DNA of 64,000 nucleotides from Caldilineaceae bacterium bin5 (lineage in GTDB: Bacteria > Chloroflexota > Anaerolineae > Caldilineales > Caldilineaceae): positions 147,239-211,238 of the forward strand of contig MPML01000004.1 in assembly GCA_002238445.1 (NCBI GenBank), read 5' to 3'. The notes beneath the pieces were generated by a model, which made no database searches, was not told the origin of the DNA, and saw only the letters and a list, made by a program, of their open reading frames with translations. This document shows positions 55,475 through 64,000 of the stretch, piece by piece. Numbering within the stretch: position 1 is the stretch's first letter; each line of letters starts with the position of its first letter. A program made the position numbers and the translations under genes.

Positions 55475-56794
55475 TTATTCCTCGGCCTGAATGGCGTTGA
55501 TCTGCTCCACCATGTTGTCGGTGGCCTGTTCGATTGTGCTGTCGCCCAGGAGCATCAGTTCCAGTTCTGAAGTGAAGGCGCGCTGCACTTCGGTCGGCTT
55601 CGAGCCCCAGTGTTCCGGCACAAAGGTGTCGCCAAATGTGAACGGTTTGGTCATGAATTCAAGCTGGACCGGATCATCCACGAATTTGGCCGCATTTTCA
55701 GCGAACTTGTAAGGAATGGGGATCTTCTTGATCATCGCCGTGATGGCGTCTTCGTCCCATACATAGAAGGAGATGAAATCCCAAGCCTGATCAACATAGG
55801 GCGTGTTGGATGGGATTGAAAATGGGTGGGACTGCCCTGTGCTCACCCGACTGCCGCCGGGCATCATCGGCCACAGTGCCATCGTCGCATTCAGGGCGTA
55901 GTCCTGGGTATTCGCGCCCCAGGAGTCCCAGTCTGAGAGGACGGCTGCTACCATCGCAATCTTGTCGCTGGCGAAGATTCGCTCGCCCAGCAGCTGCTGC
56001 TCGCTCGGTGTGGGCGAGACGCCCGATTCCAACAGCCAATCCACCGAATAGGTAAAGGCCTCGCGCGCTTCATCCGAATTCAACAGACATTGGGTCTCGT
56101 CTTCGTTGAACAGCGAGCCACCGTTTGACATAATCAGGTCCAGATAGATCATATTTGGCGGCACAGCTGCGCCCCAGATGTCCGGCGGGCTGGCGATGGC
56201 CTTGACCGCGGCGTCCATCTCGTCCATAGTCCAGTCGTCATAACGCGGCAACTCGACGCCGGCCTCCTCAAACAGTTTGATGTTGTAGGCAAGGCCGCGC
56301 GGCACCGCGCCGTGCGACGGCACGCCGTAGGCGTTGCCCTGGTAGCCGGCCCACACCCACGGGCTGCCGACAAGCCCGTCCACATCGACACCGTCCCTTT
56401 CGATCAAATCATCAACTTGGGTGAAGACCGAACGCTGCACAAGCAAGGGGAAGAAAGGCGCCTGCACCCACAGAATTTCCGGGGCGGTGCCGCCTGCAAA
56501 TTGGGTCAACATCTTCTCGGCGTAACCTGACCAAGGGCTGACCGCCATCTCGACCTGGGTTTCGTTCGCACCGTTGTATAGATCGAGGACCTCACCGAAT
56601 ATGTCGCCCCAGGCCATAAATCGGAGGGTTACGGCCTCCTCCATGGCAGAGTCATCAGCCATCGACTCTCCCTCTGCCGCGGGCGCGCCGGGCGCGGCGC
56701 AGGCTGCCAGCAGCGCCCCGCCGGTTGCCACTGTCATGCCTTTCAGAAAGGCGCGTCTGCTTGGTTGCGTCGTGTCATTCAACATCGTTGACAT
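55475..56794 (-). CDS. ABC transporter solute-binding lipoprotein
   Basis: 439 residues, sugar-type (family 1). N-terminus combines a twin-arginine motif SRRAFLKG with a lipobox LLAACA (Cys near residue 32), typical of Chloroflexota binding proteins. Mature region: TLRFMAWGDIFGEVLDLYNG, TQFAGGTAPEILWVQAPF, NSDEAREAFTYSVDWLLESG. It heads the leftward catabolic cluster whose permeases lie 7-9 kb downstream. Confidence 0.92.
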   Translation of the reverse strand: MSTMLNDTTQPSRRAFLKGMTVATGGALLAACAAPGAPAAEGESMADDSAMEEAVTLRFMAWGDIFGEVLDLYNGANETQVEMAVSPWSGYAEKMLTQFAGGTAPEILWVQAPFFPLLVQRSVFTQVDDLIERDGVDVDGLVGSPWVWAGYQGNAYGVPSHGAVPRGLAYNIKLFEEAGVELPRYDDWTMDEMDAAVKAIASPPDIWGAAVPPNMIYLDLIMSNGGSLFNEDETQCLLNSDEAREAFTYSVDWLLESGVSPTPSEQQLLGERIFASDKIAMVAAVLSDWDSWGANTQDYALNATMALWPMMPGGSRVSTGQSHPFSIPSNTPYVDQAWDFISFYVWDEDAITAMIKKIPIPYKFAENAAKFVDDPVQLEFMTKPFTFGDTFVPEHWGSKPTEVQRAFTSELELMLLGDSTIEQATDNMVEQINAIQAEE

Positions 56795-57488
56795 GGTACT
56801 CCCTCCTGGTATTGGGGTAAACGTAACCGATTATGTGAAGTGAATGATACGCTTGAAAGGCCTGCTATGTATAGAAATTGGGCCATACTTGATGGGCTGC
56901 ATCAGCGTGTGTGGAGCATGGTCAGCGCATTCAGGCGTTCCGACCAGGATGTGCCCATCGTATCACAACTGACTCCTTGTGAAAAACTGCAAAAAAGTAC
57001 CATTTTCTCCCGACACTAATCTCAAACCCAACTTGCATCGTAGCGACGCCGCCAGTTTCAAAGCGCCTTCCCAAGTGAGGCACTCAAGATGTCACCGACT
57101 CCTTGCCCTTCTCTCGCGGCTCGTGGGCGGTCTGACCTTCGGCCCTCCCTTGTGCGGGGGAGTCCCCTTGCAACGCCCCCTGAAAACGCGCGCTCCATCT
57201 ATAGGCCTTTACCGCGGCTAAGCGGCGGCCAAACAGTGCTTTCATCTGCCGACGTAACACAATATTCTAGAGGGTGGAAGGGATGAACCGTCGAGCAAGA
57301 CAGGTATGGCTTGAACCAAAATTCAGAAGTCGTTCTGGATTGGAGCCGCCGCGGTCGGTGCCCACCTCGGTGCCTTCGAACCGCGGCACTCGGGATTGGA
57401 CATGAAGGCTAGCATGCGAGGGGAAGGTGAGGCCTTCTGGTCGTGCGGGAATTGTGTCCGGGTTAAGAAAATGGGGGAGGGCTGAATG
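56795..57488. repeat. Intergenic region with an isolated MITE core
   Basis: About 690 bases between two leftward genes. Bases 57125-57183 match the GC-rich core of the MITE-like elements A-C (GGGCGGTCTGACCTTCGGCC and following, through the CAACGCCCCC end), in the orientation of copy B. The terminal inverted repeats GTAACTAC...GTAGTTAC are not found here, so this is a remnant or a core that moves independently. The part near 56800-56950 should hold the promoter of the binding protein gene. Confidence 0.5.
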
Positions 57489-59192
57489 TCAGGAAGTTCT
57501 TTCCAGCCACTGTTCGGCCCTGTCGAGAACCAGTCGCGCGAGGGCGCTGTCCGTCCTTACATGCCTGTCGGTGAGCACAAGGGTAGGGATGACATCGAGC
57601 CTCTCAAAGAAGTCCTGCCAGGCGCGAAACTTACTTTCCGACCACCATAGGCGCTGGTCGGGGAATGTCCAGACGCCGCGCCTGGGCTCGGGAGGGATTG
57701 AGCCGGATGCCCCGTAGCTGAGCATGTAATTGCCGAGGAGACGGCGGTACATTTCGGCGTTGACCAGTTCGTCCAGTTTGCTGCCGTCGTGTCCCAAATC
57801 CAGGTCGATCCACAAAATTTCGCCCTGTCCTGAAGAGAGCGCGTACATCCCGGCCACCCATTCCGATGTTCCTTCGCCGGTGAAGAGTACACCGGGAAAC
57901 GCGGCCTGCAGTTCTTCGAAAAGGAGCCCGACGCCGCGCATGTGATCGTGGTGGAGATCGTTGATGGGGAAAGCCGACTGGTCGAGGTGGAAGGCGTCTA
58001 TCGCATAGTCATTAACAAGACGGCCAATACAGTCGATCATAAACCGTCTGAACTCCGGCGCATCGGGCGAGATATAGGCAAAGGTCGGCTCGATATTTTC
58101 ATCCTTATCGTAGTCGACCTCCCAGGAGACTGGCCGTCCGAAGAGATCATGGATCTGGTGCTGCTTGAATTGAGGATAGAGAGGGTGGTCCAACGCCATA
58201 CCCCAAACGTTCATGTGCGCCAGCACCTTGAATCCGAGGTCGTGGGCTGCCTTCATAAAGCGGGCGAATCCCTCTGCTCCCCCCAGTTCCTCGCCGGGCA
58301 AGTTGTCGGGCACATGGTAGTCGACGCGTCCTTCATGGCCGAGTATCTTGATCAGTGTGCGTTCCGGCGGGAAGATCTGGGCGAGTTCATGCAGTCGCGC
58401 CTCCATCTCAGCAAAGTTATGGCACAATTTGCCGTCTGAAGTAACGCCATGCAAGATGGCCATGAAGGCAACCCGGCGCAGCCAGTCGGGTACATCGGGC
58501 CTTCGGTCGAACGGCGTCAAGTCGTAGGCCTTCTCCATCCACTCGATGTAAGGATCGACGGCATCCTCCCAAGACTCAACGCGATCGATGTGCCAGGTTG
58601 GCGAGCTGTGCTCGTTACTGAGTTCGAAGGCGTTCTCTTCCGACATGAGATGGACTTCGAGGCTGTCTTCGAAGCGGTATGCCCAGAACCGCTTGAAGCG
58701 GGGAGGATGTTCATTCGATCGTATACAGACGGTTTCTTCCCCGCTCTCAATCAGAATGAACTGCGCGGCCATGCCAGGTATTGGGCCGACCGGAAAGACG
58801 ATGCCGGTTTCTCCGCCGCGTCCCCTCACCGGGTAGGCGCCATGCGGAAATACGAAGCACTGCCCCGCAGATTCGCCGATCTCCCATCGCAAGCCAGGAG
58901 GCGTGACGACCTTACCGTAAGGAAGAGACTCGACAAACACCTTTATTCCCTTAATTAATTCCGAGTGTTTAGCATGAGCCTGCCAGCTGACGCTCTGCGA
59001 ACTCCCAGAGAATGAGACCTCAAACTGAGCAGGGACGCGCCCGCTGTCATCTCCGTAACTTACCTCCTGCGCACGGTAGAAGAGGCGCTCTCCTTCCCGC
59101 ACAGGGTCGGAGAACTCGGCAGTGTAGGCGTTGCTGGTCGTCAGGACCTGGAACAAAAAAGTATAGCCTTCAAAGCTGATGCGGCTGGCCAC
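57489..59192 (-). CDS. TIM-barrel glycosidase-like protein of unknown family
   Basis: 567 residues. The N-terminal ~200 residues look like a beta-rich domain; from about 230 a barrel follows with HNFAEMEARLHELAQIFPPE, GFKVLAHMNVWGM, DAFHLDQSAFPINDLHHDH and GVLFTGEGTSEWVAG, where the Asp in HLDQ and the Glu in GEG are candidate catalytic acids as in retaining alpha-galactosidase-like clans. No signal peptide. It lies downstream of an ABC sugar transporter (SBP at 59302-60630), so it may process the imported glycan. Specific family not assigned. Confidence 0.6.
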   Translation of the reverse strand: MASRISFEGYTFLFQVLTTSNAYTAEFSDPVREGERLFYRAQEVSYGDDSGRVPAQFEVSFSGSSQSVSWQAHAKHSELIKGIKVFVESLPYGKVVTPPGLRWEIGESAGQCFVFPHGAYPVRGRGGETGIVFPVGPIPGMAAQFILIESGEETVCIRSNEHPPRFKRFWAYRFEDSLEVHLMSEENAFELSNEHSSPTWHIDRVESWEDAVDPYIEWMEKAYDLTPFDRRPDVPDWLRRVAFMAILHGVTSDGKLCHNFAEMEARLHELAQIFPPERTLIKILGHEGRVDYHVPDNLPGEELGGAEGFARFMKAAHDLGFKVLAHMNVWGMALDHPLYPQFKQHQIHDLFGRPVSWEVDYDKDENIEPTFAYISPDAPEFRRFMIDCIGRLVNDYAIDAFHLDQSAFPINDLHHDHMRGVGLLFEELQAAFPGVLFTGEGTSEWVAGMYALSSGQGEILWIDLDLGHDGSKLDELVNAEMYRRLLGNYMLSYGASGSIPPEPRRGVWTFPDQRLWWSESKFRAWQDFFERLDVIPTLVLTDRHVRTDSALARLVLDRAEQWLERTS

Positions 59193-59230
59193 GACGGTTC
59201 TCCTTCGGTAACGGTGGTCTAGTCACAATG

Positions 59231-59266
59231 GGAAAAGCGAAGGTGCGGCCTATTGCCGCACCTTCG
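59231..59266 (-). terminator. Intrinsic terminator between SBP and glycosidase-like genes
   Basis: Twelve-base arms, 59255-59266 and 59238-59249, pair perfectly around a five-base loop; leftward transcripts then run into CTTTTCCC. It lies about 35 bp after the binding protein stop and before the glycosidase-like gene, so the latter would be read at reduced level or from its own start. Confidence 0.85.
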
Positions 59267-59301
59267 GTCTACTTTAGAATTGACTGAAGTGCGTCGGGCG
59301 C

Positions 59302-60630
59302 CTAGCTGGCTGCGTACGACTTGTCCAGGCAGGCCTGGGCCTCAGCGGCAGCCTCCTGAACCAGAGCCTCCAGGGGTCGCTCTTCATTCTCGATGTAACG
59401 GGTCCAGATGCCTTCAAACTGCGGGTGGACACAGTCCCAGTGGAATTCCGTGCGCAGGTAGTTGGGCACGGCGGTGGGCAGCTGGGCCTGCTCCCAGAAT
59501 TTGCTAAGGATAGGATCCTGGTCCCATCCCAGATTCAGCCAGGTCTGCGGAGTCGGCGGCGTCCAGGCCCCCACTTCGGCGGCTATCTGGCTGCCTTCCA
59601 CACCGCTGATATATTTCATCAACTCCCAACTGGCCTCTTTTTCCTGTGAACCGGTCCACATGTAGTACTGTACCGAGTCCCCCCACGCGAATGACTCGCC
59701 GCCTTCACGAATAGGAACGGATACCATGTCCCACTCGAATGGGACCTCTTTCAGGTCCACCAGATTCCAACCTGAGGCCTGGAACATGCCTACCTTGCCA
59801 GAACCAAAGGCAAATGGGCCAAGCGCTTCCGACTGGGCCCCGGACGGCGCAACTTGATGCTCCACCTGCAAATCCAGAACCCACTGGATGGCCTCGATCG
59901 ACGTTGGCGTGTCCAGCAGACCTTGCACCTGTCGCCCATTCTCGCTCACAATCTCAAATCCCATATTCCAACAGAACGCCTGGTCCCACAACAGTGTGCC
60001 AGGACCGGAAATGAGCGTACCCCAGGTTCCTAACTCTTCATCGGTGAGGGCGATACAGGCGGCCAGATAGTCGTCTATCGTCCAACCCTCCTCTGGTAGC
60101 GGCACCCCCATCTCCCCGAAGAGACTGGCATTGTAGCCAACCATTCCCCAGACGCCGTCACGCGGCGTACTGTACATGCGTCCCTCATAGGTCGCCCGCT
60201 CAATGCAGATCGGGAACCACATCTCCTCCGCTTGGATTGCGTCGCCTTCAAGCATCGGCGTGATGTCTTCCGTAAACCCGCGGCGGGCGAAGTCGGTGGC
60301 GTAATAGAAGACCCAAACGTCCGGCCCCGTGTCACCGGCGATCATGGACAAAATCTTTTCAGCGAAGCCCCCCTCCGGAACATCCTGTACTTCGACTTGG
60401 ATGTCAGGATTCTGTTCCGTAAATGCGGCCGCCATATCGATGTAGGCCGGCTGCCAGTCGAGAACGTCCGGGTTCCACCACGAGATGGTCGTTGCGGCAG
60501 CATCCGGAGCTTCCTCGTCTCCCGCCGCGCCTGGTGCAACGGTCGCGCAGGCTGCCAGCAGGCTGCCCGCCCCAGCCAGCGCTCCCAATCGCAGAAAATC
60601 TCGACGACTCTGTTGCGCGCTTACTTTCAT
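59302..60630 (-). CDS. ABC transporter solute-binding lipoprotein (second system)
   Basis: About 442 residues. N-terminus has SRRDFLRLG (twin-arginine) and lipobox LLAACA. Mature region TISWWNPDVLDWQPAYIDMAAAFTEQNPDIQVEVQ and AGDTGPDVWVFYYATDFARRG are sugar-binding family 1 features. The ATG at 60630 with a GGGAGGG site is preferred to one 19 codons upstream. Follows two permease genes in the same direction. Confidence 0.92.
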   Translation of the reverse strand: MKVSAQQSRRDFLRLGALAGAGSLLAACATVAPGAAGDEEAPDAAATTISWWNPDVLDWQPAYIDMAAAFTEQNPDIQVEVQDVPEGGFAEKILSMIAGDTGPDVWVFYYATDFARRGFTEDITPMLEGDAIQAEEMWFPICIERATYEGRMYSTPRDGVWGMVGYNASLFGEMGVPLPEEGWTIDDYLAACIALTDEELGTWGTLISGPGTLLWDQAFCWNMGFEIVSENGRQVQGLLDTPTSIEAIQWVLDLQVEHQVAPSGAQSEALGPFAFGSGKVGMFQASGWNLVDLKEVPFEWDMVSVPIREGGESFAWGDSVQYYMWTGSQEKEASWELMKYISGVEGSQIAAEVGAWTPPTPQTWLNLGWDQDPILSKFWEQAQLPTAVPNYLRTEFHWDCVHPQFEGIWTRYIENEERPLEALVQEAAAEAQACLDKSYAAS

Positions 60631-60683
60631 GCTTCCCTCCCTGTGTGGAATGTGTGAGTAACGACCCAATGTTTCGGAATGAT

Positions 60684-61574
60684 TCAACCCTTCAAGCCAA
60701 CCGAGGCGATGCCGCCGATCAGCTTGTTCTGGGCAAGGAAATAGACGATTAGAGTGGGTAGGACCGCCAGCATTGAAGCCGCCATCAGCACGTTATAGTC
60801 TGTGCGATTTCGCCCTCGCAGCAGGTTCAGACCCAGCGCGATTGTATACTTCGAGTTCTCGTTCAGATAGATTAACGGCCCCAGGAAGTCGTTCCATACC
60901 CCAATGAATGTGAATACGAGAACGATCACCAAGGGCGGAATACACAGAGGCAGAAGAATGAAAAACAGTACTTGAAATGTATTGCAGCCGTCCATACGCG
61001 CGGCGTCGTCCAGGTCAAACGGGATCGACATCAGGTACTGGCGCATTAGAAAGATGAAGAATGCGCTGCCAGTGAAGGCCGGCACCGTGAGCGGCAGAAA
61101 GGTGTTTAACCAACCAAAGAGTTTGAATAGAATAAAGGTGGGAATCAGGGTCACCTGGTAGGGAATCATGAGCGTGGCAATCAACAGGATGAATAGCACA
61201 TCACGTCCCGGGAAGCGCAGGCGCGCAAAGCCGAAGGCAACCAGACTGGTCGAGAACACCTGCCCTAATACATTCCAGAAGACGATAATCATTGTGTTCT
61301 GGAAAAAGAGCAGCACTGGCGCTATTTCAAAAATGCGGGGAAAGTGTTCCCAGACTACGGGATTCGGAATCCACTCGGGAGGAAACAGCCAGGTCTGGGC
61401 CCGGCTCTTGAGCGAAGTCGAGAGCATCCACAACATCGGGATCAAGAAGACGAGCGAAAACAGTACCATGAAGAAATGGGCCGCGACACTGACAAGCCGG
61501 TCGCGCACACGGCGATTCCAACGCAACTGACCGAGCCAGCCGCCCCTGTATGTCGTGGACGAAGGTGTATTCAT
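60684..61574 (-). CDS. Carbohydrate ABC transporter permease (MalG type, second system)
   Basis: About 296 residues, six membrane segments. EAA loop: SIPFDLDDAARMDGCNTFQVLFFILLPLCIPPLVIVLVF. The ATG at 61574 (MNTPSS) is chosen; the frame extends into the preceding gene. Partner of the frameshifted MalF-type gene upstream. Confidence 0.92.
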   Translation of the reverse strand: MNTPSSTTYRGGWLGQLRWNRRVRDRLVSVAAHFFMVLFSLVFLIPMLWMLSTSLKSRAQTWLFPPEWIPNPVVWEHFPRIFEIAPVLLFFQNTMIIVFWNVLGQVFSTSLVAFGFARLRFPGRDVLFILLIATLMIPYQVTLIPTFILFKLFGWLNTFLPLTVPAFTGSAFFIFLMRQYLMSIPFDLDDAARMDGCNTFQVLFFILLPLCIPPLVIVLVFTFIGVWNDFLGPLIYLNENSKYTIALGLNLLRGRNRTDYNVLMAASMLAVLPTLIVYFLAQNKLIGGIASVGLKG

Positions 61575-61596
61575 GGGACGTCCCCTGCTCCTGGCA

Positions 61597-62558
61597 TTAT
61601 GCATCTTCCTTGCGCCGTTCGGCTTCGTAATAGACCCAATGCGGTGAACTGCGGAAAACCAGCAGCGTAACGCCCAGGATTATCAGCGTAAGTATCCACG
61701 CCAATGCCGAACCATAGCCCATTCGCAAGGTGCCAAAAGCTTTGTTGTAAATGTACAGCATGTAAAAGAACGTTGATTGGAGCGGCCCGCCCTGCGTCGC
61801 AATGTAAGACTGGGTAAAGACCTGAAATGTCGCGATCAGATTGAGAACCAACTGGAAGAAAAGTGTCGGCGTCAACAGTGGCAGCGTGATGCGCCAGAAA
61901 CGGCGCCAGACATTCGCGCCGTCAATCTCCGCCGCCTCATAGAGGTGGGGGGAATGTTCTGCAGACCGGCAAGGTAGATGACTGCGCCTCCGCCTACCCC
62001 CCACAGACCAAGCAGCATCAGTCCAGGCAATGCCCAGCGTGGACTGTGAAACCAGGTCGGCCCGTCAATCCCGACCAACGAAAGAAGATGGTTGATGACG
62101 CCGAACTCGGGATTGAATATCCATATCCAGAGCATCGTTACCGCCACTATCGGCAGCACCGCTGGGATGTAGAAGAGTGTACGATAGAAGTTCATGCCGC
62201 GCAGGCGCAAATTCAGCAGCAGCGAGAGCGCCAGCCCCAGCACCAGGTGCAATGGCAGCGTGACCACGGCATAGGTCAGGGTAACCTTGAGAGCCTGAAG
62301 AAAGTCCTTGTCATCGGTGAAAATCTCAACATAGTTCTGAAATCCCACCCAGCGGGGGGGACTGCCTATATCCCAATACATCATGCTGAGAACGAGCGAC
62401 GCCAGAATCGGGCCGGCGACGAACATGACGAATCCAACGAGCCAGGGAGAAATGCAAATGTAGCCCTCAACGGCCTCGCGACGGGCCCGCGGGCTCATGC
62501 CGCGCCAAAGGTTGAAAGGGTTGGTAGGCTGGTCCGTGCGAGCAAGATTTCTGGTCAC
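61597..62558 (-). pseudogene. Sugar ABC transporter permease (MalF type), one-base frameshift
   Basis: The N-terminal part (62558 leftward: LVGFVMFVAGPILASLVLSMMYW ... GGGAVIYLAGLQNIPP) and the C-terminal part (HLYEAAEIDGANVWRRFWRITLPLLTP ... EAERRKEDA) are in different frames that join at the six-base G run at 61947-61952 on the plus strand. Adding one base there restores an unbroken ~320-residue permease with a normal EAA loop. Either a real frameshift mutation, a phase-variable tract, or a sequencing error in a homopolymer. The other genes of the system are intact. Confidence 0.85.
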
Positions 62559-62864
62559 GTAACAGTTCTTTACGATTTTTTGGGAAGGACTGAGACCGGC
62601 GTCCCAGTTTCAGGGGAGGATGGGAAGCTTGGGGGCAATCTTACATAACTGCGTGGGAATTGCAAAAACTCGAAGTGGTATGCGCGCGAACCTCTGCCGG
62701 ACATGGGAGATCCGGCCCGGGGTGCCGCCGCTGTGCACTTACTAGGCAGATCAGATTAACTCTATCTTGCAAACAGTGTTTGCGTAGGAGCGAACCATTG
62801 GTCGCCTCTAAGCGCCAACTGTGTTGACCTTGCAAACACATTTGGCGTCAAGCGCGGCTTGTAG
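62559..62864. other. Upstream region of the second transporter, with inverted repeats
   Basis: About 300 bases between the permease start and the insertion sequence. It contains a palindrome GCAAACAGTGTTTGC (62769-62783) and a 13-base imperfect inverted repeat (62813-62825 with 62835-62847, one mismatch). Either could be an operator for the transporter operon. No gene seen. Confidence 0.45.
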
Positions 62865-63880
62865 TAGGGCCTTATGCTAGTTAGTGTTTGAAAAAAGTCC
62901 CCTGGTGAGATAACTTTGGAAGTCTCGAACAACCAAGGTAGCTCACCAGGAGGACCAAGCGAATGATAGCCCACTTTGACGACTTCTGTCTATGCGTGTA
63001 TGTGCTCGTTGACGACATGTACAAGGAACTGGAAGGACAGCTGAGACGACCGGGGCCGGAGCCTGAGTGTAGCGACAGTGAATTGATCGCGATTAGTCTC
63101 ATCGGCGAATGTGTGGGATGGGATGTGGAAACAGAGTTACTCAATCATATGCAGGCACATCGGGATAAGTTTCCGATTTTGCCGGAGCAGAGCCGTTTCA
63201 ATCGGCGGCGATGTAACTTGATGGGGGTCATCAATGAAATGCGACGCATGATGTTGGCCAGGACGGAACTCTACAGGGACGTGCATTGTGTAATCGATAG
63301 CCTGCCCATTCCTGTGGTTCAATTCCATCTGGCGCCACAAGCGCGCGCCAAATGGTCCGATTGGGGGGCCGATTTTGGGCCTGTTCCCTCCAAGAAGATG
63401 ATGATCTTCGGTTTCAAGCTGCATATGCTGATCACGATGGGTGGCCTCATTATCGACTTCGAGTTAGCTCCGGCTAACGAACGCGACTTGGCTGTCGGTC
63501 GCGAACTCCTTGCAGAACACGACAACCGCATCGTCATCGGCGACAAGGCCTACGTAAGTAAACCGGCAGCTGAGGAACTCTGGCAATACAATCGCATCCG
63601 TCTGCTCACCAAGAAGCGCAAAAACCAGAAAAAACAGATCCCGGCACACCTCTCTCGCCTCTACGACTCGGTCCGCCAAATCATCGAAACAGTCACCAGT
63701 CAACTCAACGCACAGTTCTCGATTGAAACCAACCACGCTCACACGCTCAGAGGCCTTTGTGCACGCTTATACACAAAATTGACCGCACATACCCTCTGCA
63801 TTTATATCAACCGCCTCTTGGGCGTACCTGACTATCTGCAAATCAAGCAATTGGCCTTTCCCAACTAGCATAAGGCCCTA
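62865..63880. mobile_element. IS982-family insertion sequence (complete, 1016 bp)
   Basis: Perfect 18-base terminal inverted repeats TAGGGCCTTATGCTAGTT at 62865-62882 and its complement at 63863-63880. A GTAG direct repeat flanks both ends (62861-62864 and 63881-63884), a possible short target duplication. It contains a single intact transposase gene and ends 5' of the transporter operon. Confidence 0.88.
62963..63868 (+). CDS. IS982-family DDE transposase
   Basis: 301 residues, apparently full length. IS982 landmarks: SRFNRRRCNL, the first catalytic Asp in VIDSLPIPVVQF, FGFKLHMLITMGG, the second Asp in VIGDKAYVSKPAA, and the Glu in QIIETVTSQLNAQFSIE. No frameshift, so the element could be active. 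The ATG lies about 100 bp inside the left terminal repeat; the stop overlaps the right terminal repeat region. Confidence 0.9.
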   Translation: MIAHFDDFCLCVYVLVDDMYKELEGQLRRPGPEPECSDSELIAISLIGECVGWDVETELLNHMQAHRDKFPILPEQSRFNRRRCNLMGVINEMRRMMLARTELYRDVHCVIDSLPIPVVQFHLAPQARAKWSDWGADFGPVPSKKMMIFGFKLHMLITMGGLIIDFELAPANERDLAVGRELLAEHDNRIVIGDKAYVSKPAAEELWQYNRIRLLTKKRKNQKKQIPAHLSRLYDSVRQIIETVTSQLNAQFSIETNHAHTLRGLCARLYTKLTAHTLCIYINRLLGVPDYLQIKQLAFPN

Positions 63881-63884
63881 GTAG

Positions 63885-64000
63885 TCAGTTTTTCGTTTTC
63901 AGTGGAACACCAGTCGTCAGGGGAACACCGGAGATTAGCGGTCCTGGTCGGTGCGTTGAGGCGGCAAGTGGGGGAGGAAACACTGGTGGCTAGATACGCT
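63885..64000. other. Window end, no gene seen
   Basis: About 115 bases after the insertion sequence. No ORF with recognisable content; the next gene, if any, starts beyond the window. Confidence 0.4.

Overview
The window looks like a chromosomal segment of a moderately GC-rich bacterium, most likely a Chloroflexota (Caldilineae-like). This is inference, from twin-arginine/lipobox solute-binding proteins (LLAACA), MalFG-type permeases without a local ATPase, a Trp T-box, an AroK-AroB fusion and Uma2/PucR genes. No rRNA, tRNA or CRISPR array was seen.

Layout: 0-7.7 kb holds an aldo/keto reductase end, then a leftward set (SDR, Uma2, nitroreductase, EndoQ-like PHP domain fused to a UvrD helicase) and an orphan membrane protein. 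From 7.7 to 18.4 kb runs a rightward aromatic amino acid operon: aroH, two pheA, two DAHP synthase genes, tyrA, aroA, aroE, trpB, trpA. In front of it lie a sigma70-like promoter, a short ORF whose 3' half is packed with Phe, Trp and Tyr codons, and a strong intrinsic terminator. This is the architecture of ribosome-mediated attenuation and is the most striking feature here. From 18.4 to 24.1 kb are a PucR regulator, two uncharacterised proteins, an M23 peptidase and an orphan solute-binding protein. From 24.2 to 36.0 kb runs a leftward operon, trpE-trpS-trpG-kinase-trpD-trpC-DUF554-trpF-aroC-aroKB-aroQ, headed by a T-box riboswitch with a UGG (Trp) specifier and a near-consensus promoter. Together the two operons encode every step from DAHP synthesis to chorismate, all tryptophan steps, and the prephenate branches towards Phe and Tyr (the final aminotransferase is not seen), under two different attenuation mechanisms.

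From 36.2 to 46.3 kb are an amidohydrolase-like protein with a degenerate metal site next to a GH127-like glycosidase, a dCMP deaminase, FtsH and a metallophosphoesterase. Three copies of a ~285-bp MITE-like element with terminal inverted repeats and target-site duplications lie here. From 46.3 to 56.8 kb a leftward cluster encodes a solute-binding protein, nine enzymes (three VOC, three SDR, a PhyH dioxygenase, a UlaG-like MBL hydrolase, a D-2-hydroxyacid dehydrogenase) and two permeases: an uptake-and-catabolism unit of unknown substrate. From 57.5 to 62.6 kb is a second sugar-type ABC transporter beside a TIM-barrel glycosidase-like protein; its MalF-like gene carries a one-base frameshift in a homopolymer. 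An intact IS982-family insertion sequence lies at 62.9-63.9 kb.
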